NCBI GenBank assembly: GCA_030068145.1
Contig: JAPJBO010000972.1
Coordinates: 18,773-82,772, forward strand
Source: Diplonema papillatum
Taxonomy: Eukaryota; Euglenozoa; Diplonemea; Diplonemida; Diplonemidae
Direction: 5' to 3'
Length of the DNA: 64,000 nt
A program made the position numbers and the translations under genes. The notes under the pieces were generated by a model. That model searched no databases, was not told where the DNA came from, and saw only the letters and a program-made list of their open reading frames with translations. This document shows positions 56,139-64,000 of the stretch, piece by piece (position 1 is the stretch's first letter; every line of letters starts with the position of its first letter).

Positions 56139-56762
56139 ATGGCCAAAATTCCCCCCCACAGTAAAACACCCAAAAAAACGGACGCAGTAGCGAAGACAGA
56201 GACGGATCTCTGCTCTGGATTCCGCTCCATCACGGAGGGGATGAACGCGAAGTTCGACCACCTCGCAGCGGAAATCCGCGCACAGAGTGTGGCACTCGCG
56301 AACACCCGCTCTGAGCTGTCCGCAGACATCCAAAGGCGTGGCACAGAGGCGGAGAACTCCCACCGTGAGCTGTCTGAAGCTGTGAAGCACCAGAGTGTCG
56401 CCTTAGAGCTGACACGGGACAAGCTGACAACGTTCGAGCACGACCGGGACCGCCGTTCTAAGAGACCCTCTGGGAGGGAGCGAGGCCGGTCCCTGGACCG
56501 CGGTGAAGCGCCCAGCCGAACAGACGCTGACTTCATCATTCGATGCCAATCTGCGGGCCAGACTCCCCCAGCCGGTCGAGGTGCAGCCGCAGCTGGAGAG
56601 CCAGACGACAGCTCCACCTACCCCGCCCCCCCTGCCCAACCCCGGACTGCCCGATCTGCCTTAAAGACCTCAAAGGGGCCCAGCACTAAGGACACGGCAC
56701 AGCGCGCGCGGCTCGAGAGAGGTCGCAACAACGGGCACTTTCGGCTCGTCCCCCTGCCGTGA
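56139..56762 (+). CDS. LINE ORF1 protein (coiled coil, basic)
   Basis: A 208-codon product from ATG at 56139, matched by its position 5' of an endonuclease-RT ORF. After a Lys-rich start (MAKIPPHSKTPKKTDAVAKT) comes a heptad-like helical stretch with repeated motifs (EIRAQSVALANTRSELSADI and SEAVKHQSVALELTRDKLTT), probably a coiled coil. An Arg/Ser-rich segment (RRSKRPSGRERGRSLDRGE) and a Pro/Ala-rich tail follow. There are no zinc knuckles. It likely trimerises and binds LINE RNA, by analogy with other ORF1 proteins. The stop overlaps the next open frame (GTGA at 56759). Confidence 0.6.
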   Translation: MAKIPPHSKTPKKTDAVAKTETDLCSGFRSITEGMNAKFDHLAAEIRAQSVALANTRSELSADIQRRGTEAENSHRELSEAVKHQSVALELTRDKLTTFEHDRDRRSKRPSGRERGRSLDRGEAPSRTDADFIIRCQSAGQTPPAGRGAAAAGEPDDSSTYPAPPAQPRTARSALKTSKGPSTKDTAQRARLERGRNNGHFRLVPLP

Positions 56763-57272
56763 CAAAGCCGTCCCCTGAAGCGCAGGACGCTCCAATGCCG
56801 CAGGCAGAGTCCCCCCAGGCCGCTGCAGCAGTGGCTCCCGCACCGATCGCACCCGCTCCGAGGGCCGCTGGGCGAGGGCGCGGAGTGGAGTCTGTACGAA
56901 TGGCATACCCACCTCCCCGCTCCCACAGCGCGGACCTTCCACGCGCCAGGGGGGCCGGGCAACCCCCTACCAAAGGTCTCCTCCCCTCCGACGCTCTCCC
57001 GGGGCCAGAGGCGACTCCGAGCGATACCGGAGCTGGACTTTGATGGGTCTCCCTCTGACGGAAGCCCCCCGCTTCTTTCGCAGCATTGAGGGTTACCGCC
57101 CCCACGCCCTGGGGAAACCCCCCCCGGCGCCCCACACCGCGCCAGCAAGAACCCAGTATGCGGCGCCCAAACCCCCCAGAACCACGCACCGGCGCCTGCC
57201 GCCGGCTCGGCCGCGCGCAGAGGACAGGTTCCTTCGGGGCGCAGCCAGCTTCCGGCGAGTGTCGATACGCCG

Positions 57273-58205
57273 AACCCCGAACGCACGCTCACCTTTGTGT
57301 CGTTCAATTGCCGGTCTTTCTGGGCGAGGGAGTACTTCCCCGGAGGTCTCGACGGTATCAGCCGCCTTGTCGACAGCTTCTTCCCGAACCTGCCGGACGT
57401 CATACTCCTGCAGGAGACTTGGCTCTCAAGCAAGTCCCTTCCCCCCCTCCTCAACGGTTACCGTACGTTCCGACGCGACCGCCCCGAAGGGCATGGAGGA
57501 GGCGTCCTGATTTTCGTGCGCACAAGTCTGCTAGCCACGGAAATCCGACCTCCGAACTTTGGCGCAGACTCCCTCATGGAGTGCCTCGCGGTAAGGATCA
57601 CCCGCATCGGCCTTCCCCCACTGCACGTCTACAATGTGTACCGCCCCCCGCGTGGCCACGCCTCACTCTGCATGACGCCATTCCCGATGGACGACAACGT
57701 CATCATCGCCGGCGACCTTAACGCTCACCATCCGGACTGGTCCACGGGGGCCGAGAACGTGGGCGGCCGGATCCTCCGAGACTGGCTCCTCGAGACGTCC
57801 GCCATCACCTGGAACGACCCGACGGTTTCCACAATGGTCCACCGCTCTCACGCCCGATACTCCTCGCCGGACGTGGTTATCTCCACCCCGACTCCAGGGA
57901 ACATCCTCAACTGGAGACCTCTCGCTTCCTGGGGCTCCGACCACCTCCCAATCGCCTTCGAAGTACCTCGGGGGTACTCGCAGCCGCGCGTTCCCCGCCT
58001 CTCATGGTTTTCCTGGAGACGCGCTGATTGGGATGGTATGATGGAGTACCTTGATGAGGAGAGTTCTGCCCTGCTCGGGAAGCGGCCTGCCACGAACACG
58101 CAGTTCGCGAAGCGGGTCGCTTCGACGTTCCGCCGCGCGATCCACCAGTTCGTTCCGCGATATCGACCGGGACGACCTCAGAAAGATTGGTGGACACCGG
58201 AGCTC
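57273..58205 (+). CDS. LINE AP-type endonuclease domain
   Basis: The frame reads ERTLTFVSFNCRSFWAREYF (N-terminal beta strand with catalytic Asn), PDVILLQETWLSSK (catalytic Glu), GHGGGVLIFVRTSLL, VYNVYRPPRGH, VIIAGDLNAHHPDWS (Asp/Asn), SSPDVVISTPTP and WGSDHLPIAFEVP (Asp-His). All signature blocks of the exonuclease-endonuclease-phosphatase fold are present, so the domain itself looks intact. The frame continues with FVPRYRPGRPQKDWWTPELT and then loses similarity at about 58205, where a deletion and frameshift separate it from the RT. The start is uncertain: upstream the frame stays open and Pro-rich, and ORF2 may begin there. Confidence 0.85.
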
Positions 58206-58215
58206 ACGCAGGGAC

Positions 58216-61200
58216 ATCCCCCCAATTCGGCACGGGGACACTTTTTGTGTCACAGCGGACGGGAAGACGGAACTATTCGGCGACCACCTTCGTCGGGTGT
58301 GCGGCGGCCCGGCAACATCGACCACCTCTCCGCAGTGGGTACCGAGATGCCGTCCCTCCTCCGACGACGCTGGCTGCGGGCCCATCACCGCTGCCGAACT
58401 CGACCGGGCCCTTAGCAACCTCGACGCGAAAACCTCCCTCGACCCAGATGGTCTCTGCTGCGAGTTCCTCCGCCGACTTACCGGCAGTGCAACGGACCTC
58501 GTTCTCGAGCTCCTGAACATCTCCTGGGAGGAGGGCTTTGTCCCTGACTCCTGGCACAACGCCCATGTCGTCCCCGTCCAGAAACCTGGACGGGACCGTT
58601 CCCTGCCGGAAGGTTATCGACCGATTTCCCTCACCAGCATCATTTCCAAACTGATGGAAGTGATCGTGAAGAATCGACTCGAGTTCCTTACCGAGAGCCC
58701 CGACTACCCGCAAATCCTCCCCTTCTGCGCACGCCAGGGCGGCTTCCGCAAGGGACGAGGGACGGAGGAGCAGCTGTTTTCGGTCGTATCAGCCCTCGAC
58801 TGGGCCAAGACCCGGCTTCAACACTTCTGCCTGCTCTCGTTCGACTTGGCGAACGCATTTGACACGGTCGATCACCAACGTCTCCTTTGCATTCTGGAGC
58901 GGAGAGGGATCCCCGCGAAATTCCTGCGCTGGATTGAGGCCTTCCTACGCAACAGGAAAGCCGCGTACAAACTCGACGGAGCCACTGGTCGCTACTTCGA
59001 CCTGAAGACGGGCGTCCCCCAGGGAACAGTGCTCGGACCTCTCCTGTTCCTCTACTACATCAATGATCTCGGCACGGAGCTTGAACAACTCCGCCGCCAC
59101 ATCCACCAGGACAATGTCGGGGCCTCGATCACCTTCTCGTTGTATGCCGATGACGACGGAGTAGCTGTCGAAGCCCGGACGTTCGCCGCCCTCGAGCGGT
59201 ATACCCAAGATGTCGTCTACATGGTGGAGCGCTGGACGGAGAACGCGCTGATGGTTCTCTCCAAAGGGAAGACCAAGGGTGTCCACTTTCTTGGAAGGAA
59301 TGCGGTCCCCGGTCCCCCGCCGAAGATTGTGTTCAAATCGACGCAGCTGGACATCAGTCGCCGGACGTCCTCAGCGGGGACGGGGGTGTCGGAAGAGCGT
59401 AAGATTGTGGGACTCGGGGCGCCACACGACGGCAAGACGGTGGTCAGCGTCGTGCGAAAGGCCTCCGGTGGCACCCTGCTCAGGGTGGTGGAAGAGCTGC
59501 AGTGGGTCGATAGTGTAAGGCTGCTCGGCCTAACCATCGACCGCGAGCTGACGTTCCACCCCCACCTCCGCCGGGTCATCGAGGTGTTTTCTCTGCGACT
59601 CAACTTCCTCCGGCACCTGGCCGGCAAGGACTACTGCTTCAACGGCACCATCCTCCGCACCCTCTATCTCACATACGTGCTCCCCACATTCACGTACGCG
59701 CTCGGCATTTACGGACCGTACATCCTCTTCGCCGCCGGCCTTCTTGCAACACTCGGACGCCTCCATCGCCGTGCACTTGCCCTCATCCTGGGCTGCCGCA
59801 AAGGCACCTCCGATTTTGCCGCCCAACAAGAGTCCGGCATCCTCCCAATCCGTTCCCTTGTTGAATACAAGATCGCGGCCCTCCGGGAGAGGCTGCGGCA
59901 CAACCGGGCCCTTTGGATGCGCGAACTATCACTCGATACGCGCCTGAGGACGACGTACGACCGGGTCACTGTCAAGGCGGGCACAGACCAGTGTATTCGG
60001 CAGGCTCGTATTCCCAACCGGTTCGCCCCGTGGACTCCATGCCCCGGCGTCACGATCAACACCGCCCTGAAGGTACGCAAGAATGCTAGCGCTGCTGAGA
60101 AGAAGCGAGCCGCGGAAGTACAACTCGCGACGCTCCCGCACCCACACTGCACCGCCTGGTCGGACGGCTCTGTTGTGAGCGGCGACCCTCCGCCGCCCTC
60201 CATTTGCGACGCCAACGCCAGCGCCACCCTTCGTTCATGGTTACGCAGCACCAACGACCGGTCTACCTGGGGTGGTTCCGGCTTGTACATTGAACTGGAG
60301 CCTTCTGTCCCCATAAAGGCAGACCACGGCCTGGGACAGCACCTGACCACTCCAACGGGCAACTGCCGCACTGTCGAAGCCGGATTCCCGGCCGGTCGTC
60401 ACCCGCACAGCTACCGCGCCGAGGAGATGGCTCTGGTCATCTGCGTGAACGTCCTCAAGCGCCTGCTCCCTCCGTCCACCACGCCCCTCAACATCCTCAT
60501 CGTCAGTGACTCTCAGTCACTCCTGCAAACGCTGAGCCACGGCCCGCTCTGCCAGACGCAACCCGGCCCAATCCACATCTGGCAGTCGCTGGCCGAACTC
60601 GAAGCGCGGGGCTATACCATCACCCTGCAGTTCGTTTTTGGCCATTGCGGCCTTTCCGGCAACGAGAGGGCTGACGGTATCGCCAGACGGGCCGCCGAGA
60701 AGTACATGCGAGAAGCGGTTGCGGCTACGGCGAGGAACCTCCCCCTCCCTTATGCGCCGAGAGTCTGCACCACGACCGTTAACGCCCGCCACCGTGCCGT
60801 CCTGTGGATGGAGAGCAGCGAAGCGGGAGCTCGGGAAGCCGTGAGTAGAGCCGCCCGCCTACAAAACCCGTCGTCTTTCTCGAGGTTGGTTTTCGGCCGC
60901 CGCATCCCTCGACCCAAGCACCTCACACCGCGGGCCGAAAGGGAAGTGCGGCAGATTCGCACCGGCCACCACCACCTCGTGATGACGATGTATGCTACCA
61001 ACTGGCCAACCCTCACGAGAGCAGACCGCAGGGAACCGCACCTCCCCTGCCCCATGTGCGGCACGAGGTCGCTGGCCCCGCTCGTTCACCTCTTTATCGG
61101 CTGTGATGCCCCCGTGGTTCAGACCCCTCGGCTAGAGATGAAGAACGGCCTCGAGGTCAGGAATCGTCTCGGCAGGAGGTCGCCGCCCGTGGACGCCATG

Positions 61201-61230
61201 GAGTTCCTCTGGGCCGTGGGTAAGAAGTGA
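58216..61230 (+). CDS. LINE reverse transcriptase, RNase H and zinc finger
   Basis: The open frame gives DTFCVTADGKTELFGDHLRR, then AELDRALSNLDAKTSLDPDG (RT 0/1), LPEGYRPISLTSIISKLMEV (motif 2), LLSFDLANAFDTVDHQRLLC (motif A), KTGVPQGTVLGPLLFLYYIN (motif B) and FSLYADDDGVAVEARTFAAL (motif C, YADD). A thumb/connector follows, then RNase H: TAWSDGSVVSGDPPPP, HSYRAEEMALVICVNVL, ILIVSDSQSLLQTLS and GHCGLSGNERADGIARRAA (D, E, D, H/D all present). The C-terminus has CPMCGTRSLAPLVHLFIGC (CxxC-H-C). The catalytic domains look intact, but the linker to the endonuclease is lost (about 58205-58216, out of frame), so ORF2 is split. Confidence 0.9.
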   Translation: MPPIRHGDTFCVTADGKTELFGDHLRRVCGGPATSTTSPQWVPRCRPSSDDAGCGPITAAELDRALSNLDAKTSLDPDGLCCEFLRRLTGSATDLVLELLNISWEEGFVPDSWHNAHVVPVQKPGRDRSLPEGYRPISLTSIISKLMEVIVKNRLEFLTESPDYPQILPFCARQGGFRKGRGTEEQLFSVVSALDWAKTRLQHFCLLSFDLANAFDTVDHQRLLCILERRGIPAKFLRWIEAFLRNRKAAYKLDGATGRYFDLKTGVPQGTVLGPLLFLYYINDLGTELEQLRRHIHQDNVGASITFSLYADDDGVAVEARTFAALERYTQDVVYMVERWTENALMVLSKGKTKGVHFLGRNAVPGPPPKIVFKSTQLDISRRTSSAGTGVSEERKIVGLGAPHDGKTVVSVVRKASGGTLLRVVEELQWVDSVRLLGLTIDRELTFHPHLRRVIEVFSLRLNFLRHLAGKDYCFNGTILRTLYLTYVLPTFTYALGIYGPYILFAAGLLATLGRLHRRALALILGCRKGTSDFAAQQESGILPIRSLVEYKIAALRERLRHNRALWMRELSLDTRLRTTYDRVTVKAGTDQCIRQARIPNRFAPWTPCPGVTINTALKVRKNASAAEKKRAAEVQLATLPHPHCTAWSDGSVVSGDPPPPSICDANASATLRSWLRSTNDRSTWGGSGLYIELEPSVPIKADHGLGQHLTTPTGNCRTVEAGFPAGRHPHSYRAEEMALVICVNVLKRLLPPSTTPLNILIVSDSQSLLQTLSHGPLCQTQPGPIHIWQSLAELEARGYTITLQFVFGHCGLSGNERADGIARRAAEKYMREAVAATARNLPLPYAPRVCTTTVNARHRAVLWMESSEAGAREAVSRAARLQNPSSFSRLVFGRRIPRPKHLTPRAEREVRQIRTGHHHLVMTMYATNWPTLTRADRREPHLPCPMCGTRSLAPLVHLFIGCDAPVVQTPRLEMKNGLEVRNRLGRRSPPVDAMEFLWAVGKK

Positions 61231-61348
61231 GGATAACCCGGCGGACATGCCTTCGCGCGTTCCGTTGACCGACATAGGCGAAAAGGGTGTGCGTGAATTA
61301 CAACTTGCGGTCGGGCGATTCCTCACTGGCGGTGTGGTAGGCGGTTGA
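61220..61348 (+). pseudogene. YR-retroelement RNase H tail (NPADMPSR box)
   Basis: Frame +2 relative to the LINE gives VRSEDNPADMPSRVPLTDIG and then EKGVRELQLAVGRFLTGG, ending at TGA (61346-61348). The SEDNPADxPSR box marks the end of RNase H in DIRS-like and related retroelements. The segment starts within 15 bp of the LINE stop codon and overlaps it, so a fragment of a YR element directly abuts the LINE's 3' end. It aligns with 2-91 at the window start. Confidence 0.6.
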
Positions 61349-61560
61349 CCTGGTCACCTGGTCAGGTCAACTTTCTTCCACTACGCGTCGTCAGTTACCG
61401 CTTTACTACAAGATCACATGAACACGTTTTCCCTTTGACAGTATTTTCCCCGAGAGAAACGCAACGAGAACGAAGGCCCGAATTCCTGCACTTCAGTGAG
61501 GGAATACTGCCAAGGTTTTCGTAAGTTATAAACCAGGTAAATTTCCCTTATATCCCACCC

Positions 61561-61681
61561 CAAACAAATTTTGTGCCCTTATATCCCACTTCAAACAAAT
61601 TTTGTGCCCTTATATCCCAGATTGGGATATAAGGGCACAAAATTTGTTTGAAGTGGGATATAAGGGCACAAAATTTGTTTG
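61561..61681. repeat. Palindrome with 59-bp arms and a 3-bp loop
   Basis: 61561-61619 is the exact reverse complement of 61623-61681. Each arm contains two copies of CAAACAAATTTTGTGCCC-TTATATCCCA (about 31-bp period), with another partial copy further left (from about 61536). The centre is CCCA-GAT-TGGG. A tRNA-like SINE head begins six bases after the right arm. Confidence 0.95.
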
Positions 61682-61686
61682 TTTGT

Positions 61687-61760
61687 GAAAAAAACCTCTG
61701 GCGGGATTCGAACCGTCACCTCCAGGGTCGAAAGCGGTGGCACCTCGACTCGGCTACAAC
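61687..61760 (-). repeat. tRNA-like SINE head next to the palindrome
   Basis: On the minus strand TAGCCGAGTCGAGGTGCC (A-box-like) is followed by GACGGTTCGAATCCCGCC (B box) and then AGAGG and a T-run, as at a Pol III terminator. The acceptor stem cannot form, so it is not a tRNA gene. Confidence 0.55.
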
Positions 61761-61806
61761 ATTCATCATTTTTCGGAAAAAAATTTGTGGTGCGAAATAT
61801 TTTTTT

Positions 61807-62300
61807 TCACCAAAAAATTCGGACCAAAAAATTCGGACCAAAAATTCGGACCAAAAATTCGGACCAAAAATTCGGACCAAAAATTCGGACCAAAAATTCG
61901 GACCAAAAATTCGGACCAAAATTCGGACCAAAATTCGGACCAAAAATTCGGACCAAAAATTCGGACCAAAATTCGGACCAAAATTCGGACCAAAAATTCG
62001 GACCAAAATTCGGACCAAAAATTCGGACCAAAAATTCGGACCAAAATTCGGACCAAAAATTCGGACCCAAAATTCGGACCAAAAATTCGGACCAAAATTC
62101 GGACCAAAATTCGGACCAAAAATTCGGACCAAAATTCGGACCAAAATTCGGACCAAAATTCGGACCAAAAATTCGGACCAAAATTCGGACCAAAATTCGG
62201 ACCAAAAATTCGGACCAAAAATTCGGACCAAAAATTCGGACCAAAATTCGGACCAAAATTCGGACCAAAAATTCGGACCCAAAGTTTGGACCAAAAATAG
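61807..62300. repeat. 12/13-bp minisatellite (CGGACCAAAAATT)
   Basis: Nearly 40 tandem copies of CGGACCAAAAATT or its 12-bp form with one A fewer. The mix of 12- and 13-bp units rotates the frame, yet no frame contains a stop, so long apparent ORFs run through on both strands (repeating NSDQKFGPKIRTK or its antisense). The last units decay to TTGGACCAAAAATAGGGAC. Confidence 0.95.
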
Positions 62301-62309
62301 GGACAAAAA

Positions 62310-62960
62310 ATTTGGATGTGATTGCGCGTGAGATGCCAAGGGCAGCGATTTCCTCGCGATGAAGATGTGCACTGCACTGAACACCGAATGCCACAGTGCG
62401 CCACCTGCGGAACGACAACGGAGTGCCGCCTGGACGACGAGGAGACCAGTCGGCGAAGAACAACCAGACGCCGCTTGAAGTGGCGACAGAAGCCATCAAT
62501 GCATCCTGCTTAGTCGGACGAAGGCGGAACTACCAAGCGGTGCCTCAAGGTGACGATCAGATGCGAGAACACTTCTAGCCCAAGCTGCACACTGTTTTCC
62601 CTTGAATTTCCAAGCCAGCCTCTTTCATTTCGTTTGTTTTTTGGTGTTTGCGTTGTCAGTGGAGGCATAAAGTGGGCTTCAATGCCCCACCCACGACGTC
62701 TCAGGCGTTCTGGGTGCCTCAGAGTTTTACACGACTGGTTGCAGTGGCGCAAGCTGGCTACGCCACACTTCCCGATGGCCTATAGCAAACGAGCACTCAA
62801 GATCAGAGGGCAGGCGCGCGGCCAGATGCTACAGCCGAGACACGGTCTCGTGATCCGTCATATTTGTCGATTGGGCCTGAATAACTTAGTAGAGACCTGT
62901 CACCCGAGAACTTGCTGATCACCCGAAGCTACAGGAAAACCTTCACTGAAGAAAGCAATC
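62310..62960. other. No recognisable gene; 5' flank of MULE
   Basis: Short frames on both strands without similarity. It presumably includes the 5' terminal region of the Mutator-like element that follows; I could not define a terminal inverted repeat because the other end is outside the window. Confidence 0.35.
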
Positions 62961-62963
62961 GTA

Positions 62964-64000
62964 ATGTCGTCAGCTTCCACAATCGGGGCCCTGTATAACC
63001 TTCTGCTGCCCATCGCATCAGTGCAGGACATATGTGATATCAGCGTTTACGCAGGCGATGCTGATCTCGCTCCTTATGTTGGGGCAGGGTTGCCTCCGGC
63101 CATTCTCCACCGTGTGCTTCTTCAGCGCCTTAGTCGTCCCAGTCCTGCACCTGTTGCTGCTGTTCCTTCGGCTTCACTGTCTGGGCCCCCTCCTGCAGCT
63201 GCTGCTGTTCCTTCAGCTTCTTTGTCCGGGGCCGCTCCTGCTGTTCCTCTGTCTGGGCCCCCTCCTGCTGCTGCTGCTGGTCCTTCGGCCCCACTCCCTC
63301 GGAGTCAGACAGCTACAGATGCGATGCCTGTGGAGGTGAATCCTGCCGGATGTGCCGTTGTGGGTGGGCAGTACGCAACTGCCGCTGACTTCACTGACGC
63401 GGTCGTGGAGGAAGCTGTGGCCACCGGTCGGTGTCTGGTGCGGAGAAGGAAGGAGAAGGGACGCGTCCGCTTTGAGTGCTCGGGAACGACATCCACAGGC
63501 GGGGCGTGCGCGTTCAAGTGCACCGCCATGCTCCACGCCGATACAGAGACGTATCACGTGTCCCGAGCTGACGCCCACTCCTGCGTTTTCACGACAGGCT
63601 CGGGCGATGAGAAGGCCAACGAGCTGGGCCGCCTGCACTCGGAGTGGGTGACCCGGCGGATAGCGGCCCATGTCGAGGCGGAGCCGGATCTGTCGGTGAA
63701 AGGCATCGTTGCGTCGATGCGCACAAACGGCGTCACCATCACAAGCAAGGTGGCGCGGTTGGCGAAAGCGCAAGCGCTGCAGGAGACGGGGCTGGACGCT
63801 GCATCGGGGTTTCGGAAGCTCCGAGCTTGCTTTGCAGCCGTCAAATGTGTCGATGCAGAAGCAGTAACAAGCATCGACACAAAGCCCGGCGTCGCGACAG
63901 AAGAGGACGCCAACCCGTGGGACGTCTTCGGATTCGCGTTCCTCGCTTTTGGAGCTTGTGTTCATGCAGCACGCTCCGCGATGTTCGTGTCGGTGGACGG
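62964..64000 (+). CDS. Mutator-like (MULE) transposase, 5' part, runs off the window
   Basis: An open frame of at least 345 codons from ATG at 62964 to the window edge without a stop. After a helical start (MSSASTIGALYNLLLPIASV) there is an Ala/Pro-rich repeat region (residues about 65-115, PSASLSGPPPAAAAV units). A zinc-finger-like segment follows (VRFECSGTTSTGGACAFKCT, then YHVSRADAHSC: C...C...C...H-x-C). Helical sequence LSVKGIVASMRTNGVTITSK and KVARLAKAQAL comes next. The frame then enters FGFAFLAFGACVHAARSAMF followed by VSVDG, which fits the start of the MULE catalytic domain with its first Asp (hydrophobic-D-G-T). The FLYWCH/GCM-like finger plus this domain order is typical of MULE transposases. 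The catalytic core is cut by the window end. Confidence 0.6.
   Translation, partial: MSSASTIGALYNLLLPIASVQDICDISVYAGDADLAPYVGAGLPPAILHRVLLQRLSRPSPAPVAAVPSASLSGPPPAAAAVPSASLSGAAPAVPLSGPPPAAAAGPSAPLPRSQTATDAMPVEVNPAGCAVVGGQYATAADFTDAVVEEAVATGRCLVRRRKEKGRVRFECSGTTSTGGACAFKCTAMLHADTETYHVSRADAHSCVFTTGSGDEKANELGRLHSEWVTRRIAAHVEAEPDLSVKGIVASMRTNGVTITSKVARLAKAQALQETGLDAASGFRKLRACFAAVKCVDAEAVTSIDTKPGVATEEDANPWDVFGFAFLAFGACVHAARSAMFVSVD

Larger units (their letters stand above)
56125..61230 (+). mobile_element. LINE with ORF1, AP endonuclease, RT and RNase H (ingi/I-like)
   Basis: Three coding blocks in order on the plus strand: ORF1 (56139-56762), an AP-type endonuclease (about 57270-58205) and RT-RNase H-zinc finger (about 58216-61230), with a deletion/frameshift between the last two. 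The 5' side is separated from its original upstream flank by the minus-strand LINE. The domain set (APE endonuclease, RNase H, C-terminal CCHC-like finger) is that of the ingi/I/Jockey side of the LINE tree. Confidence 0.85.

Noticed and set aside
61648-62331. Lys/Phe/Asp-rich repeat protein of over 200 codons
   Set aside because: All rotations of the 12/13-bp repeat are open on both strands, so the frame carries no coding evidence.
63213-63965. 250-codon minus-strand ORF at the window end
   Set aside because: Antisense to the MULE frame, which has recognisable finger and catalytic-domain sequence.

Overview
This window reads as nuclear DNA of a repeat-rich unicellular eukaryote. The evidence is conventional actin and calmodulin genes with canonical GT-AG introns, a dense and mutually nested transposon load of several superfamilies, tRNA-derived short repeats and many minisatellites. 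No bacterial operons, ribosome-binding sites, rRNA genes or convincing functional tRNA genes were seen. A protist with alveolate affinity (a chromerid alga such as Chromera is one candidate) would fit the calmodulin and the mix of elements, but this is a low-confidence inference.

Layout. 1-91 is the tail of a tyrosine-recombinase (YR) retroelement polyprotein. 655-1040 is a 41-bp minisatellite. 1170-1591 is the tail of a dispersed SINE-like repeat. 1744-8390 is a head-to-tail array of four nearly identical two-exon actin genes, all on the minus strand. 8750-12060 holds broken reverse transcriptase (RT) pieces and a split SINE-like repeat. 13775-15559 is a DDE-type transposase gene. 16301-21596 is a tandem pair of degenerate YR retroelements sharing both ends. 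21789-24419 is a hAT-like DNA transposon with inverted repeats of about 135 bp. 26462-40191 carries three calmodulin genes on the minus strand. Two of them sit in a segmental duplication (27640-31368 and 34645-40600). In the first copy the intron holds a LINE fragment, in the second a complete piggyBac element, and each copy preserves the other's empty site. 40620-49130 holds SINE-like repeats, an RT remnant, LINE fragments and a second 41-bp minisatellite. 49143-52611 is a YR retrotransposon with the order Gag, YR, RT, RNase H. 53814-61230 contains two opposed LINEs, the minus-strand one inserted with a 14-bp target duplication just 5' of the other. 61220-62300 has another YR tail, a 59-bp-arm palindrome and a 12-13-bp minisatellite. 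62964 to the window end is the N-terminal part of a Mutator-like (MULE) transposase.

How it fits together. The only ordinary cellular genes are the actin and calmodulin copies, both multicopy and both minus strand. Almost everything else is mobile DNA in different states of decay. Nested insertions, paralogous empty sites and target duplications let the order of several events be read from the sequence alone.
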